64,000 bases of DNA from Rotaria socialis (GCA_905331475.1 CAJNYU010000003.1:248001-312000), one strand, 5' to 3'. Counted from the stretch's first letter, positions 35,701-49,769 are shown. The notes: generated from the letters alone by a model not told the origin. Program-made: numbers and translations.

Positions 35701-36599
35701 ATCCAAAATACTTGCTCCACATAAGGAAAACAAACAGTCGAATTTCATTGAGAAACGTCTATTTTGTGTTCAGGTATCAAAAATAATTTACTTGAACTTC
35801 TTCGGCGCGTAATATTAACATTAGATTCATAAATAATTCATGGCTATCATGTTGATCATATCCTTTATATGATGGTATTCTAAATCAAATATTTTAGTTC
35901 GATATCTGAATTTATTAATAGTAAAATCATACTTTTGAATAATACAGTTAAATAATGGTTTTGGATCAATACTTGGTTTCTTTCGATCATTTGATGTAAA
36001 TTGATCAAAAACATTCATTAATTGAACAGTTACTGTTGATGCATATTTTTTTTCATTTTCTCTTATTAAACATTCTATTGTTTGATACATCGAATCAATT
36101 AATAATGAAGTATGAGCAAGAGACTTGAAATATTAGAATAAAATATAATAGACACACGAAATTTTTAGTTAATCACAAACTTGAATGATAACATTGAAAA
36201 AACACGTATTGCCAATATTATAGAGACCTTTTATTAACGATCTTCTTATTCTATTCTCTATTGATTCGTCTTGTTGATCAGATTTCGGTTGTTGTAATGA
36301 GTCGGTTGATGTTGTAATGCTGCTTCCACGACCAGAATCTTCTGTTGTATCCGATACTAAAATAGAAAAATTAATGGTATAGTAAAAAATCTGCAAAACT
36401 AAATAACCTAGCTACATGTTTCAATAGATTTTTCGTTGATTGCTTGCTCTTCATTTTGTTTCTTAAGTGATCGATATTCTTCATTTTTCTTTTCATTTTC
36501 TTGTTGAAGTTCTTCGTTTAATAGACGCTCATCTTTACTAAGTTCTTCTGATTCACGAGCTCGTTTTTCTCGTCTTCGATCTTTATGACCTTTACCCAT
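32735..36599 (-). CDS. Ubiquitin-specific protease of the USP16/USP45 type, without the usual zinc finger
   Basis: Twelve exons: 36599-36416, 36356-36181, 36123-35933, 35879-35792, 34988-34919, 34864-34776, 34726-34673, 34618-34490, 34051-33901, 33844-33368, 33310-33225, 33163-32735; 707 aa. The Cys box is KGLYNIGNTCFFNVIIQ with Cys about 113. Then come KGYDQHDSHELFMNL, FGGHLLDIITCQKCG, the zinc-finger-like CYYCRS, the catal. His in EHSGTLRSGHYIAY (about 616) and WYHISDND, with AYVLFYRR at the end. A long acidic insert (Asp and Glu runs at 33640-33720) splits the catalytic domain. USP16/45 remove ubiquitin from histone H2A or repair factors. The N-terminus here is a 60-residue charged segment (MGKGHKDRRREKRARESEEL) where relatives carry a zf-UBP domain. 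Intron 4 is 0.8 kb. Confidence 0.9.
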
Positions 36600-36923
36600 T
36601 TCCCGAATAAAACTGAAATCAATAAATATAAACTAGTCCCGGATAATAACAAATGACTACAAAACGGCTGATTTTTAATTTCGTAATATTCAATTAAGTA
36701 AGTTTTTCATAAGATAACCAATAGAAATTCACTCACACATCATGACATCTATGCAACATGGATCATTCGTTGAACGATCGACTAATCAAGCATCCTAGTT
36801 ACCTTAATTTACTTAAGTAAGATGTGCTCAAACATGCACAAATTTATGCAGAGGCGCTGTTTTTTCTGTTGTTTTCGATGAGTACACGAGTGAAAAATCA
36901 TATGAGATAGAAGCAAAACAAAT
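36600..36923. promoter_or_regulatory. Shared upstream region of USP-type gene and CCDC87
   Basis: 324 bp between divergent start codons. No TATA box stands out. A bidirectional promoter is inferred from the arrangement. Confidence 0.45.
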
Positions 36924-39900
36924 ATGCGTGCGTCATTCTCGCAAGTGGAAAATATTTATGATCTATCTGTCACACCCGATGAGGAAAAACCACTTCGGCC
37001 TATTCATAATCGATCTCAGAAAGTATTTGATTTAAATGATGCTCGTAACTTAAAAGTGATAAAAAAAAACTTTTTTGAAAATTTAATTTAAAAACATTTT
37101 TTTTTGCGTTGGTTTTACAGAATGATATCGATCAATCGTTTAAAAATACGATTGGGAAACTTACTATTTTTGAAAAACACGATGAAACTGCTGGTAAATA
37201 TTATTTTCTATAATTTTTTTTCATGCAAAATGTTTTTTTTCACTTAGAGTCGATTCAATTGTTTGCACGTCGACTTGAACCTGAACGACCAGTTACACCT
37301 CCGGATGTTAGTTAATTAACATATTTCACTAAATGTCTCCCTTTTTTTTCTATAAGAACTAAACTTTAGAATTTGTTCCATGCCGAACATAATCTTGGTT
37401 TACAAGTGCATGCTAACACATTTGTGTGTCGATTTATATCACAGATTAGCATTAATTCAGAAAACAACGAGTCTTTTTAAATCAGTTGCAGATCCAATAT
37501 CATGTTTCACATGAATATTGAAGGTTATTTAGTACTCGGAAAATGGAAAGCGTCATAAATATAAGAAATACATATTGTTGTATTCGTTAATTAATGAATA
37601 CTGCGACAACGATGATAATCAAAGTAAAAATATAGTTTATATAGTATAATTAGTTGTAAACATGAATATCTAATTAACAATATTTTTATATAAAAGCCTC
37701 GAGGATTTGAAACAATAATTCTTTCGAGATTATTGTTTACTGATAAAAGTATCATGCTGTACTTTCATGATTTATGATCTATTGTAATCTTATTGAAACC
37801 TGCATTAAGAAGAAAAAAAATGCTATCTATATACTTTCTGTTATATTTTTGGAGTCCGACAACATTTGCATTGAGTAGAACACAAGATAGTTGAGAAATT
37901 TTCTGTACCAATACACTAGTTTTCTTATATGACATTTAATATTTATACATTGAAATATGAGATAAGAATTCTAGTTCTTTCTCAAACTACATAGCACAAT
38001 CAATGTGAGATTAAAATAAGAAATTGGATCAGAAACCGATTGTTCTATTCTATCAACTACAATTTTGACTTATGAACGTCCAATTGCGCGAGTCATTTTC
38101 TACTGTTCTGATTTAATCAGGCAGAATTGCGCTTTCCGTCGTAGACAGATTATTAATTTTATAAAATAATAAATTTATCTTGTTTCCTCCGGACTAATCT
38201 CGTAATACGAACAGTGATCTCGTTCAAAATTCCAGTCTCGCAAAAATTTTAAGCTGTACAGTAGATTTCAGGTTGATAATAATTTTGTTTTTATTTCTCA
38301 GGATGAAGTAACGATCAATTCGGTACCACGTAATGTTGATCAATTATTAGCTTTAATTCGACGTCGTCTCAATACTCAACAAGTAGAAGTTGAAACTACT
38401 CGTTTAACTTCTGATGATATAGCACAATTAGCTACGGTTGTGCTCACACAAATGCGTTCAAAATGGATGGATATCGAAGAAATGCGTGTTCAACATCCTC
38501 TGATATCACCAAAACGAAATCATGAATTAATTCGTCGACTTTTTGTTAATATTGTTCTAATCTGCACAAATATTTTTGAACATACAATGGAAGAAGCACA
38601 AGTATTTCATGATCGATATGTTTTTTCTCATGCAGCCAATATGACTCGATTGCGAACATTACTTGCCGATCGAATCAATACTTTGTAAGATATGAATTTA
38701 TTTTGTTTATAAATAAGAATCCTATTTTTAATAGAATTAATATTCATTCTCTACGTGAACATCTTGCTTTTGAAATGGTCGAAGAAGAACGAGTAAAAAG
38801 AGGTTTAATATTTGAAGAAACTATTTTAAAAAATGTTCGAAAACGCTTGACTAAAACTACTGTTTTATCACAACATCGTCCTGATATTCGTGATCTGGTA
38901 AATTTAAATTCAATGATTTTTTTATTGTCTATTTTAAAGAAAACTAATTAGATTGAATATGCTGGTAAAAGTTATAAATATGAAATTCGAGATTCAAAAT
39001 ATGCCACAAGACAAATACTACATCAAGTAATTGATACAATTAATTTTAATGCTAAATCATTTTTATTTTCTATCTATTAGCTCGTGACAAATATGCCTGA
39101 TCTAAATCGTTTTCGTCGTCTACCAACTGTTCTACCACCAATGATGAATAGAGAAATCGATTCACCAATACCTCCAAAAAAGCGTCAAACTTCAACGAAA
39201 GCAATCAAGCAAAAATCATCTGTAAAAACATTTAAAACAACATCAGAAAGAGAAAAACATGAAACCATTAAGTATTTACTTCGATTGATTTTGTTTGATT
39301 TTATAGTTATTCTTTTTGTAGCATTCCAAAACGAGTCAATTATGGATCATTACCGGATATTCATGAAAATTTTCTATCTGAAGAACTTGATTTTAATTTT
39401 AATAATATTAAAAAACCAAAATATAAAACAACAGATATTATACGTGAACAATATTTTATTGATGAAGAAAAAAAGGTAAACAAACATTATTGAATAAATT
39501 ACATTACACAACTGTAATTGATTTTTTTTTCTCTTAAGAGAAACGAATTAGCATCAGCTAAACCAATATCAAATCGAGATGATCTAGTACAATTAACCAA
39601 ACCGCCACCAGATGAAGAGGTAGACCAATCTGATGAAATACCTCCGCTGATTAAAGTTTGTTTGAAAAAAAAGAGAAAATATTTTTACGAATGAAATTTC
39701 TTTTCAAATAGGTTCTGACATCATCACATGATTCAAAACAGCGTATTAATGAATGTAAAACAACAGTTTTAGCTATTGCAAAACGACGGAAAGATTATCT
39801 TGATGAATTGAAGTAAGTGAAAAAGAAAAAGATTTATTAAGTTAAATTTCAATGCTTTTTTTTTCTATTGAACAGAGAGAATGTTCGAGATGAACCATTA

Positions 39901-42900
39901 TGTTCTCAACCAGCATCCATTGAGAAAACATTCAAAAATGTAAAAATGTTAATTTCTTGAAAGGATTATTCTTTTAAGCGCCATTTTACTTAGGTCACAT
40001 TCCGTATATCTGATATAACGCTGGCAAATTTTTATTTTCAATCATCTTTTCTTCTAACAAGTTTCCCACCTATATTTAATAATTATTTTGGTGATCTTGA
40101 TGATGATACTGTTGCATATCTGGATAGAAATTTACACATTGGATCACAAATAAAAGAAGTTTATGAACAATTATTGAGCACTATTGATATGAATCATTGT
40201 TTCCGATTGGATACTGTACGTATATATGAATATTGCATATTATTATTAGAAATATAATTAATGATAAAATTCATCTGCACGAGTAGACAACTAATAATAG
40301 GAATTTCAGAAAATCTTCTTTTATCTGATGAAAGTAGTTCCTAAAGTCGTAATTAAAAATTGTAGCCAAATAATAATATAGTGAATATTCTGGATGATCC
40401 TGAGTTTATCGCACTTCATATTTTCAGAATGAAATATGTCTATTCACGTTTTCAGCATTGAATAGATTGTTCTGGATGTAAGCTAGCGCGATTGAAATTA
40501 CTCTTGAGACCAACTACATGTTCTCTTGAATAATTAATGTCATTGGAATACCTTGTATTTCCACTGAATGAAAAACAAATATCATCTCGATTTATAGCTA
40601 TATGATTATTTGTAAGGACTCAATCATTAGAATTCTTTTAATAGAATATTCTGATGAGGCAAGCAAATATCTTATTTGATTGTATGCTCTCTATTAATAT
40701 TGGGCCACATGACATGCTATCATAGATTTTTGAGAGACAAAATGCAGATTGTCCAAAAAGTAACCCGATCAGCAAAAGTGATGTGAATATCTCCACCGTA
40801 TTGTACTCAAATCAGATATTTCTTTCTTATCGTAACAAGCAAAATATCCTAGATTCATATTTATCAGAGAAGTTTACTGCACTCATGTTTTAGACCACTC
40901 GTTTGATTGGCACTTAGACACATTGTTTTGTTTTTGAGACCTGTTGAAACCATTTAAAAACACTATTCTAAGCTGGAGCTTTGCGCAGACTAACTTTCTA
41001 CAGTCAATATTAACTAGTTCAGTGTTATTGAAAATATAGTATTTAAACGAGTAGAACAACATAGTCGAACTTCTGCAGATGATTTACTCTATTCCTTCAG
41101 GCTTTCTGGTTATTTTGTATTTATTAACAATCACTTGTTACTTTAGGAATGTTATAAAAGTAGAATTTCAATATTCCCCGTTAGCATATAACAAAAACTA
41201 AAACGATTTGCTATGTGCTCTAGTCTAGTGCTATTTCACTAATGGGAAAAGATAAGAGTTGAATAATCTCTATTTTTGTACGATTATTCGTCATAAATAT
41301 TCCTGCAAGCGACAAAAAAAAATTAATTTCTCCATTGTAGTCAAGAGTTGTAGCTTCAAGCATTTCTTGTCAATACATCACGTACGCATAGAACTATAGA
41401 TCCATTTTCTACTACTAACAGAAAATGATAATCTGAGTTAATTTTAAATAGAATCGAAATATTCCAAATCTAGTTTGATCGATCGAAAATCTGGAATATT
41501 AAATTTGAAATAACTTATTGCGTCTACTACAAAATTACAAGTCGACAATTTGAAAGTGCCATCAGACAACTCTTTTTATTTTTCGAACAAAAACTCCACT
41601 GGAATACATGAGGTTTTTACACTTTTTGCGTGAGAAATTTTCTTTGAGAAAATGCAAAGCGTTAGATTATTTTCTGTGTTACATTAATATAAATTTGATT
41701 TGTACTCAATAATTTATAAAAGTTTCAAAAAAGAAATAAGGGCTCACGAGATGACAGCGATGTCTCTTTAGACAACTTCATGGCACTTTATGTGGCAATT
41801 ATTGAAAAGAATAATATTTGACTTTGCTTTTATAGTTAATATAAATCGTAAACTTTATGGAAAATCTTCAAAAGCAAAAAATAATAATATTCACTTCAGT
41901 ACTAAGAATGAATTGAAAAGAAATCAATATTTTATGTTAAACTCAAAATTTCAAATTTATACTGCAATTTTAGGATAAATATGTTGTCAAATGTCCTGAT
42001 AGTCTCGATCTATTGGCTGCTCAAGCATCATCTACTTTAACAAAACCATATCCCGAACAAATATATAATCGATCTTTATCAAAAAAACATGAACCACCTT
42101 GGGCAGATTATAGTGGTGATCGTCAGCGTTGGGTTCTAACACCAGATCCTCGTCGATTAGAAGAAGAAGCCGAAGCAAAAAAGAAACGAAATCTTAAAAG
42201 TCGAAGCAAAGGTCTAAGTGAACCAACAGTTAATTTGAGTTTAGTACCTGATCCTGCTTCGATTGCTGCATATAAACCACGTGATGCGCGTCAAGCACGT
42301 GAATTTCAAACTTGGAAAGATTACTGGTCACAAGTATATACAGAGGATGATTATTTAAAATATTTAAGTACACAATCAACCGATTATCTACATCATATAT
42401 TTCACTTACATGACAGACTACCCGAAGATAATCGTTTAACTGAAGAAAATCAAGTATTACTTGATGAACGCAATCGAGCATTAAGAGAACGTGAAGCTAA
42501 AATTGCCGAATTGCAAGAACGAAAAAATAAATTTGAAAATGGCGTTTGGAATGCTGAAAGTATTTTTCTGGGTGGACTTGGCCATGAGCCAGTTCTAAAT
42601 CCAGAAGATGATCCAATTGTACAATTTGAACAAGAGTTAGAAAGACGAAAGCCTAAAGCTAAACGTATCGATTTATTCGATTCTGTAGCTCATGAAAGAG
42701 CTTTATCAAGCAAACAATTTTTATCGAGTATTCTAAATAATGTTAAACATGATAATGTACAAAAACGATTAGAACAAATTTGGAAATTACTAAAAATGAC
42801 TGATCACGACCGTTTGCATATGGCGGTTAAATATAGTACTATTGAATATGCGAAAAAAATCGAGGCGGTAAATAAAAGAAGAAAAATCTGTGAATTTTTT

Positions 42901-43587
42901 TTATTGTGATTTTTTTAAATAGGCACTTGATGCTTGGGAATCAATTGCACAATTAATTGTTCGACGAGAGAATTTTATTGATGATTTAGAAAATTTTGAG
43001 CGCACTGCTTCGGATGCGAATCGATTTTTTGAATCAGGTAATTTATTGTTTGGAAAATATGATTATCAAAAGAAGATTCTACACAGAGACTTATAAAGAA
43101 GATACATTTTAGTAAACAATTCTACATTTATATCCATTAAATATCTAATTAAAAAACGGGATTTTTAAACGATAAATCGTATTCAACAACACTAAATACC
43201 ATTTTTTTCGAGAACAATTCTGCTTAGTGAATATTTAATGACAGGCTCAAAATTTTACATTTGTATACGAATATGTGAGATTAAATTTTTCTTTTAGGTC
43301 CTATGGGTAGTTCTAAAATGCGTTTAAGTGAATCTCGTCGTCGAACATATTTATATAACCAATTATCTATACTTGAAAAACAGATAACTGAACACTTGAA
43401 AACAATAAAAACGAATTTTGGCGACACAGTTACATACAATGGTCGTAATTATCTAGATAAAATGCAATTCGATAAATTAGAAATGTTACATTATTTACAA
43501 GAAGAACGTCGTTTGAATTATCTACATGCTTACGCATCGAGTGAACAACATACTAAACTTGATCTCACTTTTAATAATATTTTATGA
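36924..43587 (+). CDS. CCDC87: CCDC87-like coiled-coil protein
   Basis: Fifteen exons: 36924-37055, 37121-37193, 37248-37306, 38302-38684, 38735-38897, 38952-39026, 39081-39271, 39322-39475, 39539-39655, 39712-39812, 39876-39939, 39994-40215, 41974-42867, 42923-43037, 43298-43587; 1010 aa with all phases matching. Regions shared with vertebrate CCDC87 include LTSDDIAQLATVVLTQMRSK, SRDRPDIRDL-like repeats of helices, VTFRISDITLANFYFQSSF, YLKYLSTQSTDYLHHIFHLH and the C-terminal TASDANRFFESG. The rest is helical with many Arg and Glu. CCDC87 is linked to sperm acrosome and flagellum in mammals; the molecular role is unknown. Introns 3 and 12 are long (1.0 and 1.76 kb), the others 50-70 nt except the last (260 nt). 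Confidence 0.88.
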
Positions 43588-43685
43588 ATGATTTTTTTTC
43601 TCATGAACGACTCTCAGTTTTTAATCTGTTATCTTTCATGATAAATTAATTTTTTACAAATTCATGATTCCTTTGTATTTTCTAG
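43588..43685 (+). promoter_or_regulatory. Short intercistronic gap with a splice acceptor directly before the TTC39 ATG
   Basis: Only 98 nt separate the CCDC87 stop and the TTC39 start. The gap ends ttgtattttctag immediately before ATG. With no room for a promoter and first exon, either a 5' UTR intron starts inside CCDC87 or the message is completed by spliced-leader trans-splicing, which is reported for rotifers. Confidence 0.45.
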
Positions 43686-46600
43686 ATGGCTTCCTCATTT
43701 ATTACAGACATTGATGATGTAGAAATGAGCTGTAAAGGCATGCAACTTCTACTGAATAATGATATTGATGCGTGTGAAGCTTTGTTTGATCGATATCGAT
43801 TTTACTCACCATTAATGAATGGCGGATGGTCATTTGTTTCATTTATGGTAATAGATTGAATGTTATTAGCAAGAAATTTTTTTCGAGTCAAACGATAAGC
43901 CGATTGAAACTTGGTCAACCGAGTATAATCAATTGTCGATGGTCACTGTGGATAATCGTAGGCTTTTCTGTGTTTCCATGAATATAAAAATCTATAATTT
44001 ATGCAGAAAGAGAATAACTATTAATACTAGCCGATCAATATTTCGAATTATTATTAAAAAATAAAGTTAATTTCAGAACTTTTCGTACATCGTATATATT
44101 TATTTTGTTCTATTTTTTGAAATTTTCTATCTGTTCTAGCGAGCTGTCATATCCTTCGATGATCAAAGACTATCACAAGCTGGCCGTGATTTAGCTGAAA
44201 CAGAAAAACTCTGTGCACATCAAAATGCATCAAAATTTACTCGTACAATAAAATCTTCTGACTCAAAAGTAAAATTTTCTTGACTTCTCATTTTTGTTTT
44301 TTGCAAAAATCTTTTATCAATGAAGACGATAACACATGAAGAAAGTCTCACTCGTCGAATCATTATAGCTGATTGTAAATTATATCAAGGTAATAAATAG
44401 GAAGAATTATTTTTTTTCTTAAAGACTACCTCAAAAGAGCATTGAACCATAGAGGATTAAAATTTCATATTCAAACAGAACATTAGTAATGATAATTTGC
44501 AGGCGAGACTAACATTTCGGGAATCTGTTATGTTTCATCACAAATTGTGACGAAGATTATTTACAAAACTTTTTCTCAATATCTCTGTGATTCGTACCCA
44601 TGTGCTTCAAATTTTAATAAATAAATAATTTCATTTTAAGCTATGTTAACATTGACCAAACAAGAATTATCTGGATTACTTAGTGCTGGTTTACTTTTAC
44701 GAAAAGCATGGAAAACCTATGAAAAATTGCACAGTGAATTATTTGAATTGTATCGGTCTACAGATTCTAATGCAGAAAAAGATTATGGAGCAAAACCAGA
44801 AGATAATGCGATTATTGAATTTGACAATACTGACGGAATGAAAAACGAAGATGAAGATGGTGATGATCTATCTTTTAAAAGTTTTGATAGTACAGCAAAT
44901 GAGTCATCCCATGAACTTTCAGCGTACACCATAAAACGTCTTCTTGGATCGGTGTCGTTTGGTTTTGGCCTTTTCCAGATAGCACTTTCATTTGTTCCGC
45001 CGAAAGTAATGAGATTAATCAAATTTCTTGGTTTTGAAGGCGATCGGTGAAGTTTTATATTTATTATTATTTACATGCATGACACGAGTTGCTTGTTGAT
45101 TTTAGAAAATCTGCATTAGCTGCACTGCGTTTTGCTAGTCAAACTACAGATATGAAAGCCCCATTAGCAAATTTAACGTTACTTTGGTATCATTGTATTA
45201 TCCAACCATTCTTTGCAATTGATATTTCTAATATACCTGGTAGCTAATAGAATCATACAATAAATTTTCTTTTTAATTGTTTTGTTTATTAAATTTATAG
45301 ATATGAGTGAAGCAAAAGCTATATTAAGACGCAATAAAGAAAAATATGATAGATCCACGCTTTTTATTTATTTTCAAGGGCGCATTGAACGAATTGAAGT
45401 ATATTGATGCATTGTTTTTAGTTATTTAAAAGTATAGTTTTATTTTCTTTGATAGCGGGATCTTCCAAGAGCCTTATTAACATTTCTTAATGGGCTTAAT
45501 GCGCCAAATAGTCAACAACAAAGTGCAGGAGTCGTAAAATCCAATGAATTAGATCAGGTATTAATTTATGATCTTGGATTTTGCTATTTAATGATGTTAG
45601 ATTTCGACCAAGCTTTAAAATATTTTACAAAGTGAGAATTTTCTTTTGCTGTTTTTTCAAACTTCATCTAGTTTTCTCTTGTAAAAAGATTAAAAGAAGA
45701 AAGTCGATGGTCGAAAGCGTTTTATTGTTACGTTTGTGCAAGTAAGAAGATTTTTTGGTTTTATTTTATTATTATTTACTTTTATGTATTTTTTTAATTT
45801 AGTTTGTACTGCTGCTAAAAATGATGGGAAAACATCAGCAGGATTTGCTAAAGATGGAATTAAACTTCTTCAAAAAAGATCCAATCCAATTGAATTATTC
45901 GCACAAAAACGAGTGAGTATATAAACATTTCAAATTTTATTCTAAAATGATAACTTTTTTTGGCTGTGTAGTTGGAATATTTGAAAAAGAATTCAATATC
46001 CTCGTCTGCCGCACATATTCTTGTATTTGAAATGTTATACTTATGGATTCTTTTACCATCATGTGAAATACGAACATTACGGCAAATTTTACAAAGTACG
46101 TAGTCCATTACCTAAATTTCGACTTATTTAATGAGATCGTACAAACTAACTGTTTGTTATGGTAGCACGATAAATGTCAGGAAATTGGTTTGTAGCTTTT
46201 TTTTTGAATTCCGAAAAAAAGAGAAATTTCTATGCTATAAAAAGTGTTTTTATGGTATTTTCTCGATTTTAATAATGTACCTATAGGAGTTAAAAAAGAA
46301 AACAGACAATAGAAGCACTTGCCTCGTTTTCTAAACTGCATGGATAATCTATTTTGATTTAGAATACTATGCAAATTTTCCGTGAAATATTCCAACAATA
46401 TTTGCTTTTCAAGTTAAAAACGTCAAATTGTGTTTCGAACCAAATGATTTCTTGCTCAGTTTTGTGTATACTAGATCAATAATTTTTGCTTCAAATGAAA
46501 ATTGTGGTTGTTATGTGAATAGTTGAATATGCGTGACGATTAAAAAAATAACTATTCGATGGAAATTGCGCAATTTTCGTAATAACTTTATCTCTATTGT

Positions 46601-47513
46601 AATAGACTGTTCCTTAGTGTAGAAATAGATCGAAACTACAAAAAGTGTGTCTCATTCTTTATTTTGAGTAAATACATTAGATACGATTCTCACAAAACAA
46701 AAGAACTATTCATAGACAGTGGGAAAGTGTTTTATGTAATAAATCTACAGAAATTTCATATAGTAATTTTCAAGTCAATCGATTTTCACTTGGAATTCTT
46801 CGTATCATACAATTACATGTCTCTCATAAGTTCCTATAGTAAAAATAATACTTTTGGAAATTTTTTTAACTTTTGAAATAATAAATTTATTATTTTTATT
46901 ATTATTTTCTTCGTCTTCTTTCGTTGACAATAGTGGTTGAAGCCTATGGTCAAGATTCAAAAGATGATAGTAAACTTCGTTCCATTAGTTGCCTGATTGA
47001 AGGAGCCATTCACAACGTACTTTTGCACTATGATGATGCTCAAAATGTACGTTATGTCTATTGTTTTATTAATTGACTTTACTTTATTCTATTGTTTTTA
47101 TTTATACAAATGTCTAGTGTTATGAAGAAGCCATAGCTCGAGTAGATGATTCAAAAGTAAATTTTACCAAATATATAGTACCATTTGCTACCTGTGAACT
47201 TGGCATTCTTGAATATCTTCAGAGAGAAGTATAGATTTGATTCATTTTAGAAAACTGATCAATTCATTTTTCTTTGTTTCTTATCTTCTAGAATCTTGAA
47301 CAAGCCAAGGAATTGCTGACAAAAGCTAAAGTAGGAAAATTATTTTGATTTGTATAAAAAAATAAAACTATCAAATTTTTTTCGTTGATTTCTTAGGAAA
47401 AGCATAGTGAATACGATTTTGAGAATCGTCTACAAATTCGAGCGATGGCTACAACTAAAATGATTTGTTCCCAACAAGCAGCGGCAACAGCAGCAGGAGT
47501 TTCTACCAACTAG
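43686..47513 (+). CDS. TTC39: Tetratricopeptide repeat protein 39 family member
   Basis: Fourteen exons: 43686-43847, 44140-44268, 44326-44389, 44641-45046, 45106-45239, 45301-45398, 45456-45631, 45689-45741, 45803-45912, 45972-46095, 46934-47046, 47118-47228, 47292-47330, 47397-47513; 611 aa, within the usual TTC39 range. The N-terminal part is the DUF3808/IML2-like region (GMQLLLNNDIDACEALFDRY, QAMLTLTKQELSGLLSAGLL). The diagnostic FGFGLFQIALSFVPPKV is followed by LIKFLGFEGDRKSALAALRF, and then TPR helices such as IYDLGFCYLMMLDFDQALKY and the C-terminal LEQAKELLTKAKEKHSEYDF. Some TTC39 proteins affect lipid handling or ciliary function, but the role is poorly known. An 838-nt intron precedes exon 11. 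An acidic insert (NEDEDGDDLSF) is lineage-specific. Confidence 0.93.
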
Positions 47514-48104
47514 AAAATAATAGTTCATAGTCTGCTTCTATACGACCGGTGAATTCATTTTATTTCTGTGAACGACTTTTCAATTTGTACTTGCAAAATG
47601 CATCAATCAAAATAGGGTTGTCTTTCTAGCACTGCAAAAGCAAACATTTCTTTATGTTTATCATGTTTTTCTTTTGTTTTTATAAACGCATGCATTCTAT
47701 TCCTTAACTTATTAATGACTTGGCTTCCTTTTTCGGTTTGCTTTGAAAAAAAAATATAATATTGAAAGTATAATGTAAAATAAATTTATTGAGCGATGAA
47801 AACTATCATTGTCACATTTTCATTAGAAATAATTTGATTTGTTTACCGTAGACTTTAGTCTTCATTTTGTTTTTATGTTTCGTATAAACATACGAAGACA
47901 TGCTATCATTCTCATGGAAAGTATTTATAATTACAGAATGATTTCAGTCACTTAGTGAATGATTCAAAATATTTTCTTAACACCATACTGAATTAAAAGG
48001 CAACGATCATCATTTTTGAAAGATCATGAATAACCGTTTTATTGTTGCACATAGAACGGAATAACAAAAACAAAATGAAAACATTGCAAGTGTAACAAAA
48101 TTAT
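47514..48104. other. Spacer between convergent genes
   Basis: The 3' ends of TTC39 and RRP1 face each other across 591 bp. AT-rich, with nothing else visible. Confidence 0.45.
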
Positions 48105-49769
48105 TCATTGATCATCACCATTTTTTTGTTGTTGTTTCTTTTTTGAGCCCCCTTTTCCACGATGTTTCTTCCGACGTTTTTTAATATCCTAGAACGGCAA
48201 AAAGTTTTTCTTTGAATAAATTTATTATATCAAAATTTACATATTTTTCTAGAAGTTGATCAATTTCTTCGGGTTTTGTTTTACTTTTCTTCTTGTGGCC
48301 CAATTCACCTAAGTCTTTTTGAAATTCTCGTAAAGTCTATTAGATAGAAGAAAAAAGAACAATAATAAATAAATATTTTATTCATTTGCACATAAACTTA
48401 CGTTCACGTCAACTTCACAAGATAATCGATTTGATTCAAATACTTCTGGTAATCGTTCATCTGATAACGGATATATACCACGTGAAAGTGCATCAAATCT
48501 AAAAATGTTCTCAATTTAATAGACATTCTTATTTACATGGATACTATTACTTTCGTGCTAATTCATATATTTGTTTACGATTGCGTTGTTTGCAATTTTC
48601 GACTTTAGCTACTTTAACTAATTTTTCCGAAAGAAGTTTATAATCAAACTAAAATAGAAAAAAATATAATTTTAAAATAATTCTAAAAACAAAATTCGAT
48701 AAACTATACCTGTAAAGCAACTTCTTCTTGCTCGTCATTTTCATTATTGGTTTCCATTTCTTCTTCAATTGCTTGTCGACCAAATGCTTGAATTGCTTCC
48801 ATTTCTTCTTCCGCTTCTGGATCAATACCAACATCCGAAAATTGAATTATTTGTATGAACAAATTTTTATAAACATGTTTAACAAGCACTTCACTAAATA
48901 CATTCAAAAAACAATATTACAGAAAAATCGTTTTTAAATATAGCTTAATTAGTTACTTGTCAGATGTTTTAATAATATTAAAAAATGGTGATAACAAAAG
49001 AATTAATCGTTTTGGTTTTAATACTACGCCAGCAACTTGTGCAAGTTCTTCTAAATAAATATCAGTAACATGTAGTTTTAAACCTAAAAAATAGTAATAA
49101 AAACATTATTTTATTTTATTTAAAATTATTTTTTCTTATGCTAACCATCACAGGATCGATTGCCATTGGCACTAAGAACATTTTGACGAAGCATTTTGGT
49201 AAATTTTAATACATCAACTTTGAGCCATTTAAGATTTTTAAGAAACATAAATGATTCGCGTAGAAAATATCGAACAAACTATTTCAATAATAATAGATAA
49301 TATTAAATATGGCGAAATAAAAAATTTACTGTCATAAATTTGCTCAGACGCCATCGATCAATACCCCACCATTCTCGAGCAAATGTAGCAAAACCAGCAT
49401 CAATATATAGACGTGCTTGATCATTATCTCGAAATTCATGAATCCAAGATGATATTTCTGTAGCTAATTGTTCCTATATAGTAAACAAACGGAATTTTAA
49501 AAAAAATCCTATAACTGTAAAATTACCTGTAGAATAGGTTTATCAGCCATCCACATATTATAATAAAGACCTTTCCAAATTTTAATTAAATCATCATAGG
49601 TGAAAAAACTAGCTGGATTTAGTGTTCGAGCATTGATCCATGATTTTAATCGTTCAATTGCTTTCGCTCGTTGAGCTTTACTTGAATCGACTAGTTTATG
49701 AACAAGTAGACGTTCTGGTTCAATTTCTACTGATTCTTGGTCATCATTATAATTCGCTTTACGTGACAT
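48105..49769 (-). CDS. RRP1: Ribosomal RNA processing protein 1 (Nop52 family)
   Basis: Nine exons: 49769-49527, 49473-49330, 49278-49146, 49083-48957, 48893-48710, 48648-48551, 48498-48402, 48336-48241, 48188-48105; 401 aa, all phases agreeing. The N-terminal Nop52 domain reads LLVHKLVDSSKAQRAKAIER, DLIKIWKGLYYNMWMADKPI, FAREWWGIDRWRLSKFMTFV and LHVTDIYLEELAQVAG, matching RRP1/NNP-1. A Glu-rich stretch (DPEAEEEMEAIQAFGRQ) and a Lys-rich tail (DIKKRRKKHRGKGGSKKKQQ) follow. The protein acts in the nucleolus in maturation of 28S rRNA and the 60S subunit. Length is close to yeast and animal homologues, and all introns are 50-65 nt. Confidence 0.94.

Noticed and set aside
41790-41978. 62-codon frame at the end of the long CCDC87 intron
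   Set aside because: It runs across the acceptor and has a composition like intron sequence.
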